DNA of 64,000 nt from Streptomyces sp. TS71-3 (GTDB taxonomy: Bacteria; Actinomycetota; Actinomycetes; Streptomycetales; Streptomycetaceae): NCBI RefSeq assembly GCF_018327685.1, contig NZ_BNEL01000003.1, positions 2,232,001-2,296,000 on the forward strand. The letters run 5' to 3'. This document shows positions 45,369 to 53,775 of the stretch, piece by piece. The stretch's first letter is position 1; every line of letters begins with the position of its first letter. The translations under genes were made by a program, and so were the position numbers. A model generated the notes under the pieces. That model was not told the DNA's origin, did not search any database, and saw nothing but the letters and a program-made list of their open reading frames with translations.

Positions 45369-46853
45369 ATGAGCAAGGGGATGCAGAACGTGGCGGACGC
45401 CGCAGTGACGAGGATCTCGCAGAGCGTGACAGCACCCGGGCCGGCGAACGGCAGCGGTGGCGGGACGGGGGTGCCGGCCGGTGGCCCGGCCGTGCCGGGC
45501 GGCGCTGGGCCGGCGGAGGCGGGCACGGCCGCGTCCGGCACGGTGCCGGACGGGGCCAGGGCCGGCGCCCGAGCCGGCGATACGGCCGCCCCGGCCGGGT
45601 CGGAGCCGGCCGAGAGCGGAACCGGGGCCCGGGAGGAGAAGGCCCCCGAGACCCGGCAGGAGAGCGCCCCCGGGATCCGGCAAGACAGTGACCCCGAGGC
45701 CCGCCAGCAGAGTGACCCCGGAACCCCGCGGGTGCTGATCGCCGCCGACAAGTTCAAGGGCTCGCTCACCGCCGTGCAGGTCGCCGAACGCCTCACGGCC
45801 GGGTTGCGGCGGGTCGTGCCGGGCCTGCCGGTGGAGCCGCTGCCGGTGGCCGACGGCGGCGACGGCACGGTGGCCGCCGCGGTCGCCGCCGGCTTCGAGC
45901 GCCGTGAGACGCAGGTCACGGGGCCGCTCGGCACCCGGGTGACGGCGGCGTACGCGCTGAGCGGCGACACCGCAGTCGTCGAGATGGCGGAGGCCTCCGG
46001 GCTCCAGCACCTACCGCCCGGCACCTTCGCGCCCCTCACCGCCACCACCCACGGTGCGGGCGAGCTGCTGCGCGCCGCCCTGGACGCGGGCGCGCGCACC
46101 ATCGTCTTCGGCGTGGGCGGCAGCGCCACCACCGACGGCGGCGCCGGGATGCTCACGGCGCTCGGCGCGCGGTTCCTGACCGCGGACGGATCCCCCGTGG
46201 CACCCGGTGGCGGACCGCTGGGCACCCTGGCCACCGCGGACCTCACCGGGCTCGACGCCCGGCTGGCCGGCACCGACGTGATCCTCGCCAGCGACGTCGA
46301 CAACCCCCTGACCGGGCCGAAGGGCGCCGCGGCGGTGTACGGGCCGCAGAAGGGCGCCTCGGGTGAGGACGTGGCCGTGCTGGACGCGTCGCTCGCGCAC
46401 TTCGCCGAGGTGCTGGCCACGGCGCTCGGGCCCCGGGCCGGGGAGATCGCGGCGGCCCCGGGGGCCGGGGCCGCGGGTGGCATCGGGTACGGGGCGCTGG
46501 TGGGCCTCGGCGCGCGCTTCCGGCCCGGTATCGAGGTGATGCTCGACGTGCTGGGCTTCGCTCCCGCGCTGGGCAGGGCCACCCTCGTCATCACGGGTGA
46601 GGGGTCGCTCGACGAGCAGACGCTGCACGGCAAGGCGCCGGCGGGCGTGGCGGCGGCGGCGCGGGCTGCCGGCAAGGACGTGGTGGCGGTGTGCGGGCGG
46701 CTCGCCCTGGGTGCGGATGCGTTGGCGGAGGCGGGGATCGGGCGGGCGTACGCCCTGACGGACGTCGAACCCGATGTGGGCAGGTGTATGGCCGAGGCCG
46801 GGCCGCTCCTCGAACTCCTCGGCGAACGGATCGCCGGGGACCTCCTGACGTAG
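45369..46853 (+). CDS. glycerate kinase with repeat-rich N-terminal extension
   Basis: 494 residues. The kinase proper starts near 122 (RVLIAADKFKGSLTAVQVAE) and includes PVADGGDGT and FGVGGSATTDGGAG, typical of the GarK/GlxK glycerate 2-kinase family, which phosphorylates glycerate for entry into glycolysis. Residues 1-120 are low-complexity Ala/Gly/Pro/Glu sequence ending in three 8-residue units (ETRQESAPG, IRQDSDPE, ARQQSDPG), absent from the usual 370-380-residue enzyme. Start could be downstream; the repeats remain in frame throughout. Confidence 0.88.
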   Translation: MSKGMQNVADAAVTRISQSVTAPGPANGSGGGTGVPAGGPAVPGGAGPAEAGTAASGTVPDGARAGARAGDTAAPAGSEPAESGTGAREEKAPETRQESAPGIRQDSDPEARQQSDPGTPRVLIAADKFKGSLTAVQVAERLTAGLRRVVPGLPVEPLPVADGGDGTVAAAVAAGFERRETQVTGPLGTRVTAAYALSGDTAVVEMAEASGLQHLPPGTFAPLTATTHGAGELLRAALDAGARTIVFGVGGSATTDGGAGMLTALGARFLTADGSPVAPGGGPLGTLATADLTGLDARLAGTDVILASDVDNPLTGPKGAAAVYGPQKGASGEDVAVLDASLAHFAEVLATALGPRAGEIAAAPGAGAAGGIGYGALVGLGARFRPGIEVMLDVLGFAPALGRATLVITGEGSLDEQTLHGKAPAGVAAAARAAGKDVVAVCGRLALGADALAEAGIGRAYALTDVEPDVGRCMAEAGPLLELLGERIAGDLLT

Positions 46854-46920
46854 GCCCCTACGTCCCGCGCCACCCGGTGCCGCACGCCGTCGTCCGGTGG
46901 CACCCGGTGGCACCTGGTTT

Positions 46921-47188
46921 GCGCAGTTCCCCGCGCCCCTTGGTGGGTGGCTGGTTGCGGTCGTCTCCCGGCTTTCGCCCGGCGCCGGGGTTTTGCGCAG
47001 TTCCCCGCGCCCCTGGTCCGGAGGTGTTCGGGTGTTTTTCGGCATTCCGTCGGTGTTGGGCCGGTCGCGCAGTTCCCCGCGCCCCTGGTATCGGGGGTTC
47101 TGGCTGCTTTTCGGTTTTCTGCCGGTGCTGGGGCGGTCGCTCCGGCGTGCGGGGCACCGGCCCACCTCAGGGGCGCGGGGAACCGCGC
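46921..47188. repeat. cluster of four dispersed intergenic repeats
   Basis: GCGCAGTTCCCCGCGCCCCT occurs exactly at 46921-46940, 46995-47014 and 47067-47086 (spacing 74 and 72 bp) and once inverted with one mismatch at 47169-47188. The direct copies and the inverted one can fold into a large stem. The sequences between copies are unrelated to each other. Confidence 0.85.
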
Positions 47189-47214
47189 ATGAAAAAGACG
47201 TCAAGACGCACCGC

Positions 47215-47246
47215 GGGCCCGGCTCCCGTAAGGGGGAACCGGGCCC
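47215..47246 (-). terminator. terminator of psd-pssA operon
   Basis: GGGCCCGG (47215-47222) pairs with CCGGGCCC (47239-47246); inside, TCCC pairs with GGGGA. It lies 31 bp beyond the pssA stop. Confidence 0.7.
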
Positions 47247-47276
47247 ACGTGGGGTGCCCACGAGCCGGGGCCGGCG

Positions 47277-48134
47277 TTATGGCAGCTGCGCTGCCCGCGC
47301 CTCCCTGCGGTTGTCCCTGAAGTTGTTCACCCGGCGGGCCGTGGCGAAGAGCGGGATCACCGCGCCCAGGACGAGCTGGAGCGAGCAGCCGGTCTGGAGC
47401 AGGAGCTGCCCGCCGGGGGCGTCGAAGGCCCACGCCGCCAGCAGCCCGATGCTGAGCACGATCCAGGTGAACATCGCCGCCGCGGTGCGGCCCCGCGGCT
47501 TCGGGTACTCCACCCGGCTCACCATCAGCCAGGCCGTACCGAGGATCGCCAGCAGCGTCGCGACGAAGGGCAGTTCCAGCAGCACGATCGAGACCACCGT
47601 GAGCGCGCCGAACGGGCTCGGCATGCCCTGGAACGTGCCGTCCTTCAGCGTCACGCACGAGAACCGCGCAAGCCGCAGCACCACCGCCAGCAGCACCAGT
47701 ACCGCCCCGACGGCGGCCACCCGCTGGTGGGCGTCGTCGGCGACCATGCCGTAGACGAGCACGAAGTACGCCGGGGCGAGGCCGAAGCTGATCAGGTCGG
47801 AGAGGTTGTCCAGCTCCGCGCCCATGGGCGAGCTGCGCAGCTTGCGGGCCACCAGGCCGTCGCAGAGGTCGAAGACGGCGGCGCAGAGCATCAGGATCAC
47901 GGCGGTCGCCGCGGAGTGCCGGCCCATGCCGGACTCGGCGCTGCCGGTGAGGTGCGGGATGAGGATGCCGGTGGTGGTGAAGTACACCGCCATGAAACCG
48001 CAGGTCGCGTTGCAGAGCGTCAGCGTGTCCGCTATCGACAGCCGCAACGACAGCGGCATCTCCTCTTCCTCGTCGTGGTCGGTGTCGGTCTCCGGCACCC
48101 AGCCGGCCTGCGTCTCAGGATCAATCACGGTCAA
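47277..48134 (-). CDS. pssA: CDP-diacylglycerol--serine O-phosphatidyltransferase
   Basis: 285 residues with about eight membrane helices and the CDP-alcohol phosphotransferase signature DGLVARKLRSSPMGAELDNL ending SD, with all conserved Asp. It makes phosphatidylserine, which the product of the overlapping upstream gene decarboxylates to phosphatidylethanolamine. The two genes overlap by 14 bp. Confidence 0.93.
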   Translation of the reverse strand: MTVIDPETQAGWVPETDTDHDEEEEMPLSLRLSIADTLTLCNATCGFMAVYFTTTGILIPHLTGSAESGMGRHSAATAVILMLCAAVFDLCDGLVARKLRSSPMGAELDNLSDLISFGLAPAYFVLVYGMVADDAHQRVAAVGAVLVLLAVVLRLARFSCVTLKDGTFQGMPSPFGALTVVSIVLLELPFVATLLAILGTAWLMVSRVEYPKPRGRTAAAMFTWIVLSIGLLAAWAFDAPGGQLLLQTGCSLQLVLGAVIPLFATARRVNNFRDNRREARAAQLP

Positions 48135-48786
48135 GGCGTGTCACCCCAGCCACGGTCTTCTGGCCCACCTCGACCGCTGTGTCGACGCCCGGGGGGAGAT
48201 AGACGTCGACACGGGAGCCGAAGCGGATGAGCCCGATGCGCTCACCCTGCTCGACCTTGGCGCCCGGGGTGAGATACGGCACGATGCGGCGCGCCACTGT
48301 ACCGGCGATCTGCACCAGCTCGATGTCGCCGAGCTCGGTGTCGAAGTGCCAGACGACGCGTTCGTTGTCCTCGCTCTCCTTGTTGAACGCCGGGATGAAA
48401 CCACCCGGTACGTGTTCGACGGAGGTGATGGTGCCGGCCAGCGGCGCGCGGTTGACGTGCACGTTGAGCGGGCTCATGAAGATCGCGACGCGCGTGCGCC
48501 CGTCCTGCCACGGCATGATGCTCTGCACCACACCGTCCGCGGGCGAGATCACCCGGCCGGTGGCGATGGTGCGCTCCGGGTCCCGGAAGAACCACAGCAT
48601 GCCCGCCGCGAGTGCGGTGGCGGGCACGGCGACGGCGGTCGCGGTCCGTGACCGGGGAGAGCGCAGGGAGCGGGCCACGCTGAGGGCTGCTGTGGCGACG
48701 GTCGGCAGAAGCCACGGCGATGCTCCGCGCGCGAGTCGTCCCTTGAGGAGGCTGTCGCGTGGTGCAGAGGTTTGGCTGTGGGGCAT
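48121..48786 (-). CDS. psd: phosphatidylserine decarboxylase proenzyme
   Basis: 221 residues from ATG 48786. The short-form enzyme has WFFRDPERTI, PADGVVQSI and IFMSPLNVHVNR, and the self-cleavage site Gly190-Ser191 in RFGSRVDVYLPPG, where Ser becomes the pyruvoyl cofactor. Membrane-associated; converts phosphatidylserine to phosphatidylethanolamine. In operon with pssA. Confidence 0.93.
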   Translation of the reverse strand: MPHSQTSAPRDSLLKGRLARGASPWLLPTVATAALSVARSLRSPRSRTATAVAVPATALAAGMLWFFRDPERTIATGRVISPADGVVQSIMPWQDGRTRVAIFMSPLNVHVNRAPLAGTITSVEHVPGGFIPAFNKESEDNERVVWHFDTELGDIELVQIAGTVARRIVPYLTPGAKVEQGERIGLIRFGSRVDVYLPPGVDTAVEVGQKTVAGVTRLDRD

Positions 48787-48866
48787 GGATGACCTTCGTA
48801 GCGGATGATGCCGCGCAGGAAAAGGGGACGGCGGCTTTCCGGCGATCGTATCGGTTGCGGGCCGCA

Positions 48867-48890
48867 ACTCGGCAAGCCAGCAAGCCGAGT
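48867..48890. terminator. hairpin between acyl-CoA dehydrogenase and psd genes
   Basis: ACTCGGC and GCCGAGT are perfect 7-bp arms around a 10-nt loop, 66 bp beyond the stop of the ethylmalonyl-CoA operon and upstream of psd. Confidence 0.45.
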
Positions 48891-48955
48891 CGGTGGCGGT
48901 GCGTGCTGACCGCGAGTGACGTTCTCCTCAAGGAAATCCGCCCGGGATCCGGAGT

Positions 48956-50161
48956 CTATCCCTGGTGGCGGTACTCCTCGAGCAGCCGTCGCCCGATGAT
49001 CATTTTCTGGATCTCGGCGGTACCTTCGCCGATCAGCAGCATCGGAGCCTCACGGTACAGGCGCTCGATCTCGTACTCCTTGGAGAAGCCGTAGCCGCCA
49101 TGGATCCGGAACGCGTCTTCCACCACCTCTTTGCAGTACTCGGAGGCGAGGTACTTCGCCATCCCTGCCTCAAGGTCGTTTCGCTCCCCGGAGTCCTTTT
49201 TGCGTGCTGCGTTCACCATCATCGCATGAGCGGCCTCAACCTTGGTAGCCATCTCCGCCAGCTTGAACTGAATGGCCTGGTGGCCGGCGATCGGCCGGCC
49301 GAAGGTGTGCCGCTGCTGGGCATACGAGATGCCCAGCTCGAACGCGCGCTGGGCGACGCCGCAACCACGCGCCGCGACATTGACGCGGCCGACCTCCACT
49401 CCGTCCATCATCTGGTAAAAACCGCGGCCGGTGGCACCGCCGAGCACGCGATCGGCCGGAATCCGCAGCCCATCCATGATCAATTCGGTCGTGTCCACAC
49501 CTTTGTAGCCCATCTTCTCGATCTTCCCGGGGATGGTGAGACCGGGACGGACCTCGCCGAAGCCGGGCTCCTTCTCCACCAGGAAGGCCGTGAGCGAGCG
49601 GTGTGGCGCGTCTCCCTCGGGCCGGCCCTCGTCGGTCCGGCAGAGCACCGCCACCAGCGTGGACGTACCGCCGTTCGTCAGCCACATCTTCTGGCCCGAG
49701 AGCAGGTAGTCGTCGCCGTGGCGGACCCCCTTCGACGTGATGGCCGCCACATCGGACCCCAGGCCGGGCTCCGACATCGAGAACGCGCCGCGCACCTCGC
49801 CGGTCGCCATCCGGGGCAGGAAGTGCTCCCGCTGCTCGTCGGTGCCGTGCCGCTCCAGGAGGTACGCCACGATGAAGTGGGTGTTGATGATGCCGGACAC
49901 CGACATCCAGCCCCGCGCTATCTCCTCCACGCACAGGGCGTAGGTCAGCAGCGACTCGCCCAGGCCCCCGTACTCCTCCGGGATCATCAGCCCGAAGAGC
50001 CCCAGTTCCTTGAGGCCGTCGACGATGGCGCCCGGGTACTCGTCGCGGTGCTCCAGCTCCGTGGCGACGGGCAGGATCTCCTTGTCGACGAAGTCGCGGA
50101 CCGTCGAGAGGATCTCCTGCTGGATGTCGGTGAGCCCGTGGGTTCGGGCGAGTCGGCTCAT
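48956..50161 (-). CDS. acyl-CoA dehydrogenase, probable methylsuccinyl-CoA dehydrogenase
   Basis: 401 residues from ATG 50161, with GAGGAG upstream. Typical signatures are AFSMSEPGLGSDVAAI, YLLSGQKMWLTNGG and EAPMLLIGEGTAEIQK. As last gene of the ccr-meaA operon it most likely oxidises methylsuccinyl-CoA to mesaconyl-CoA, passing electrons to an electron-transfer flavoprotein. Confidence 0.85.
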   Translation of the reverse strand: MSRLARTHGLTDIQQEILSTVRDFVDKEILPVATELEHRDEYPGAIVDGLKELGLFGLMIPEEYGGLGESLLTYALCVEEIARGWMSVSGIINTHFIVAYLLERHGTDEQREHFLPRMATGEVRGAFSMSEPGLGSDVAAITSKGVRHGDDYLLSGQKMWLTNGGTSTLVAVLCRTDEGRPEGDAPHRSLTAFLVEKEPGFGEVRPGLTIPGKIEKMGYKGVDTTELIMDGLRIPADRVLGGATGRGFYQMMDGVEVGRVNVAARGCGVAQRAFELGISYAQQRHTFGRPIAGHQAIQFKLAEMATKVEAAHAMMVNAARKKDSGERNDLEAGMAKYLASEYCKEVVEDAFRIHGGYGFSKEYEIERLYREAPMLLIGEGTAEIQKMIIGRRLLEEYRHQG

Positions 50162-50165
50162 GGCG

Positions 50166-50747
50166 TCACTTCTCCTCGGTCTCGCCGGTGACTTGGGACT
50201 CCCGCGGCTCACCGGTGCCCGATCCGCGGGCATCCGGGCCCTGCGGGGGCGCCGGCAGCGGGCGGCCGGGCTGCTCGCCGCCGCGCTCCTCGACGTACGC
50301 CTCGGTGGGCACCATCACCTTGCGGCGGAAGACGCACACCAGCGTTCCGTCCTGCTTGTGGCCCCGGGTCTCCACCTGCACGATGCCCCGGTCGGGCCGC
50401 GACCTGGACGGGGTCTTGTCCAGGACCGTCGTCTCGCCGTAGATGGTGTCCCCGTGGAAGGTGGGAGCCACGTGCTTGAGGGACTCCACCTCCAGGTTGG
50501 CGATCGCCTTGCCCGACACGTCGGGCACCGACATGCCGAGCAGCAGCGAGTAGACGTAGTTGCCCACCACGACGTTCCTGCCGAAGTCCGTGGCCTGCCC
50601 GGCGTAGTGGGCGTCCAGGTGGAGCGGGTGGTGGTTCATCGTCAGCAGGCAGAAGAGATGGTCGTCGTACTCGGTGACCGTCTTGCCGGGCCAGTGCCGG
50701 TAGACGGCGCCGACCTCGAACTCCTCGAAAGTGCGTCCGAACTGCAT
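50166..50747 (-). CDS. MaoC-like hydratase, probable mesaconyl-CoA hydratase
   Basis: 193 residues. The hot-dog hydratase part covers about 5-150 (GRTFEEFEVGAVYRHWPGKT, NHHPLHLDAHYA, VVVGNYVYSLLLGMSV) with the Asp/His pair in the HLDAHYA loop; the C-terminal 40 residues are a Pro/Gly/Glu-rich tail. In the ethylmalonyl-CoA pathway it hydrates mesaconyl-CoA to beta-methylmalyl-CoA. 4-bp gaps separate it from both neighbours. Confidence 0.85.
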   Translation of the reverse strand: MQFGRTFEEFEVGAVYRHWPGKTVTEYDDHLFCLLTMNHHPLHLDAHYAGQATDFGRNVVVGNYVYSLLLGMSVPDVSGKAIANLEVESLKHVAPTFHGDTIYGETTVLDKTPSRSRPDRGIVQVETRGHKQDGTLVCVFRRKVMVPTEAYVEERGGEQPGRPLPAPPQGPDARGSGTGEPRESQVTGETEEK

Positions 50748-50751
50748 GGTC

Positions 50752-51717
50752 TCAGGCCTCCGGGGGCTCGAACGAGCTGGTGCGGCGCAGCCCCGCGGCG
50801 CGCCCCTTGCCGGCGATCACCAGCGCCATCTTGCGGCTGGCCTCGTCGATCATCTCGTCGCCGAGCATCGCCGAGCCCTTCGCCCCGCCCGCCTCCGACG
50901 TGTGGTAGGCGTAGGCGTCCAGGATCAGTTCGGAGTGGTCGTAGTCCTCCTGCGACGGCGAGAACACCTCGTTGGCGGCGGCCACCTGGCCCGGGTGCAG
51001 CACCCACTTGCCGTCGAAGCCCAGCGCCGCGGCCCGTTCGGCGACGGCGCGGAAACCGTCGACGTTCCTGATCTGGAGGTAGGGCCCGTCGATGGCCTGG
51101 AGGTCGTGCGCGCGGGCGGCCATCAGGATCCGCATCAGGATGTAGTGGTACGCGTCGGCCGGATACCCGGGCGGCTGCTCGCCCACGACCAGCGACTTCA
51201 TGTTGATCGACGCCATGAAGTCGGCGGGCCCGAACACGATCGTCTCCAGGCGGGGCGACGCCGCGGCGATCTCGTCGACGTTGACGAGGCCCTTGGCGTT
51301 CTCGATCTGCGCCTCGATGCCGATCCGGCCGACCTCCAGGCCCGTCGCCTTCTCGATCTGCGTGAGCAGCAGGTCCAGCGCCACCACCTGCTGGGCGTCC
51401 TGGACCTTGGGCAGCATGACGCAGTCGATGTTGGCGCCCGCACCCTCGACGACCGTGACGACGTCGCGGTACGTCCACTCGGTCGTCCAGTCGTTGACCC
51501 GCACCACGCGTGTCTTGCCCGTCCAGTCACCCTCGTTGAGGAACTTGACGATGGTGTGCCGGGCCTCCGGCTTGGCGAGCGGCGCGCAGGCGTCCTCCAG
51601 GTCCAGGAAGACCTGGTCCGCGGGGAGCGACTGGGCCTTCTCCAGGAACCGCGGGCTGGAGCCGGGCACCGCCAGGCAGGAGCGGCGCGGGCGCAGACGG
51701 TTGACACTGCCGGTCAT
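50752..51717 (-). CDS. HpcH/HpaI family CoA-ester lyase (beta-methylmalyl-CoA/malyl-CoA lyase)
   Basis: 321 residues of the CitE-like TIM barrel: RSCLAVPGSSPRFLEKA, FLDLEDACAP (metal-binding Glu/Asp), GIEAQIENAKGLVNVDEIA and FGPADFMASI. It should cleave beta-methylmalyl-CoA to glyoxylate and propionyl-CoA. The start overlaps the mutase stop by 4 bp. Confidence 0.87.
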   Translation of the reverse strand: MTGSVNRLRPRRSCLAVPGSSPRFLEKAQSLPADQVFLDLEDACAPLAKPEARHTIVKFLNEGDWTGKTRVVRVNDWTTEWTYRDVVTVVEGAGANIDCVMLPKVQDAQQVVALDLLLTQIEKATGLEVGRIGIEAQIENAKGLVNVDEIAAASPRLETIVFGPADFMASINMKSLVVGEQPPGYPADAYHYILMRILMAARAHDLQAIDGPYLQIRNVDGFRAVAERAAALGFDGKWVLHPGQVAAANEVFSPSQEDYDHSELILDAYAYHTSEAGGAKGSAMLGDEMIDEASRKMALVIAGKGRAAGLRRTSSFEPPEA

Positions 51718-53765
51718 GCGGGGACCTCCACGGGGTCGAGCTTGCTGGCTTGCCGGATCTCGTCGACGATACGGCCGACGATCTCCGTGATACCGAAGTC
51801 CTTGGGTGTGAACACGGCGGCCACACCCGCGCGCAGCAGCGCCTTCGCGTCACCGTCCGGGATGATCCCGCCGACGATCACCGGCAGGTCCGCCGCGCCC
51901 GCCGCGCGCAGCCGCCGCAGCACGTCGGGCACCAGCTCGGTGTGCGCGCCGGACAGGATCGACAGGCCCACGCAGTGAACGTCCTCGGCGAGCGCGGCCC
52001 CCACGATCTCCTCGGGGGTCAGCCGGATGCCCTGGTAGAGCACCTCGAACCCGGCGTCCCTGGCGCGCACCGCGATCTGCTCGGCGCCGTTGGAGTGCCC
52101 GTCGAGCCCCGGCTTGCCGACCAGCAGCCGCAGCCGGCCGCAGCCCAGGTCGGCGGCCGTGCGGTCCACCGCTGCGCGCACCCCGGCCAGCCGCCCGCCG
52201 TCCCAGGAGGGCACCGCGGCGGCCGTGGACGTCACGCCCGTGGGTGCCCGGTACTCGCCGAACACCTCCCTGAGCGCGCCCGCCCACTCACCCGTCGTGG
52301 CGCCCGCGCGTGCGCACTCCAGCGTGGCCTCCATCAGGTTCTCCGTGCCCGCCGCGGCCTTCTTGAGGCGCTCCAGCGCCTTGCAGGGCCTCGGGTGATT
52401 GAAGGGCGGCTGGTAGCGGGTGGCGCGCCACTCCTCCAGCGCCGCCACGACCCGGGACTGACCGGCCGGGTCCACCTGCTGCACGGCGGTGTCCAGATCG
52501 GCCGTGAGCGGGCTGGGCTCGGTGGTCTCGTAGCAGTTGACGCCGACGATCTTCTCCTCGCCCGACTCGATGCGGGCCCGGCGCGCCGCGTGCGAGGCCA
52601 CCAGCTGCCCCTTGAGGTAGCCGGACTCGACGGCCGCGAGCAGCCCGCCCATCTCCTCGATCCGGTCCATCTCGGCGAGCGCCCGCTCCTGAAGGGCGGT
52701 CACCTCGGCCTCGACGACGCGCGACCCGGCGAAGAGGTCGTCGTACTCCAGCAGGTCGCTCTCGTGGGCGAGCACCTGCTGGATCCGCAGCGACCACTGC
52801 TGGTCCCAGGGCCGCGGCAGCCCCAGCGCCTCGTTCCAGGCGGGCAACTGCACGGCACGCGCGCGTGCGTCCTTCGAGAGGGTCACCGCCAGCATCTCCA
52901 GCACGATCCGCTGGACGTTGTTCTCGGGCTGGGACTCGGTCAGGCCGAGGGAGTTCACCTGCACGCCGTAGCGGAAGCGGCGCTGCCGGGGGTCCTCGAT
53001 GCCGTACCGCTCGCGGGTGATGCGCTCCCACAGCCGGGCGAACGCGCGCATCTTGCACATCTCCTCGACGAACCGCACCCCGGCGTTGACGAAGAACGAG
53101 ATGCGCCCGACCACGTCCCCGCGCCGCTCCGGGGGGATCTGCCCGGAGGCGAACACGGCGTCCAGCACGGCGGTGGCCGTGGACAGCGCGAAGGCGATCT
53201 CCTGGACGGGCGTGGCCCCGGCCTCCTGGAGGTGGTAGCTGCAGATGTTGACGGGGTTCCACTTCGGCATGTGGTGCACCGTGTACGCGATCAGGTCCGT
53301 GGTCAGCCGCAGGGACGGGCCCGGCGGGAACACGTAGGTGCCGCGGGAGAGGTACTCCTTGACGATGTCGTTCTGCGTGGTGCCGGAGAGCTGCGCGAGG
53401 GCGCCCTCGTCGAGGCCCTGCTCCTCGGCGACCACCTGGTAGAGCGCGAGCAGCCACATGGCGGTGGCGTTGATGGTCATCGAGGTGTTCGTCCGCTCCA
53501 GCGGGATGCCCTCGAAGAGCCGGCGCATGTCGCCCAGGTGGGACACCGGCACCCCCACCCGGCCGACCTCGCCCCTGGCCAGTACGTGGTCGGGGTCGTA
53601 ACCGGTCTGCGTGGGCAGGTCGAACGCCACCGACAGGCCCGTCTGGCCCTTGGCGAGGCCCTGCCGGTACAGGGCGTTGGACGCCTCGGCGCTGGAGTGC
53701 CCGGCGTAGGTGCGCATCAGCCAGGGCCGGTCCTTCTGGCGGACGGCGGTCTCATGGTCGGTCAT
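51714..53765 (-). CDS. meaA: ethylmalonyl-CoA mutase (MeaA), B12-dependent
   Basis: 683 residues. The N-terminal substrate barrel (TYAGHSSAEASNALYRQGLAKG, FDLPTQTGYDPDH) is followed by a C-terminal cobalamin-binding domain with the base-off motif Asp555-x-His557-x-x-Gly560 (LDGHSNG). It rearranges ethylmalonyl-CoA to methylsuccinyl-CoA. MeaA is the Streptomyces/Methylobacterium name for this enzyme; position next to ccr distinguishes it from methylmalonyl- or isobutyryl-CoA mutases. Confidence 0.92.
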   Translation of the reverse strand: MTDHETAVRQKDRPWLMRTYAGHSSAEASNALYRQGLAKGQTGLSVAFDLPTQTGYDPDHVLARGEVGRVGVPVSHLGDMRRLFEGIPLERTNTSMTINATAMWLLALYQVVAEEQGLDEGALAQLSGTTQNDIVKEYLSRGTYVFPPGPSLRLTTDLIAYTVHHMPKWNPVNICSYHLQEAGATPVQEIAFALSTATAVLDAVFASGQIPPERRGDVVGRISFFVNAGVRFVEEMCKMRAFARLWERITRERYGIEDPRQRRFRYGVQVNSLGLTESQPENNVQRIVLEMLAVTLSKDARARAVQLPAWNEALGLPRPWDQQWSLRIQQVLAHESDLLEYDDLFAGSRVVEAEVTALQERALAEMDRIEEMGGLLAAVESGYLKGQLVASHAARRARIESGEEKIVGVNCYETTEPSPLTADLDTAVQQVDPAGQSRVVAALEEWRATRYQPPFNHPRPCKALERLKKAAAGTENLMEATLECARAGATTGEWAGALREVFGEYRAPTGVTSTAAAVPSWDGGRLAGVRAAVDRTAADLGCGRLRLLVGKPGLDGHSNGAEQIAVRARDAGFEVLYQGIRLTPEEIVGAALAEDVHCVGLSILSGAHTELVPDVLRRLRAAGAADLPVIVGGIIPDGDAKALLRAGVAAVFTPKDFGITEIVGRIVDEIRQASKLDPVEVPA

Positions 53766-53775
53766 GGCGCCACCC

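Larger units (their letters stand above)
46854..47276. other. convergent spacer filled with dispersed repeats
   Basis: Between glycerate kinase and pssA. No gene seen; it holds four repeat copies and the pssA terminator. Confidence 0.7.
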
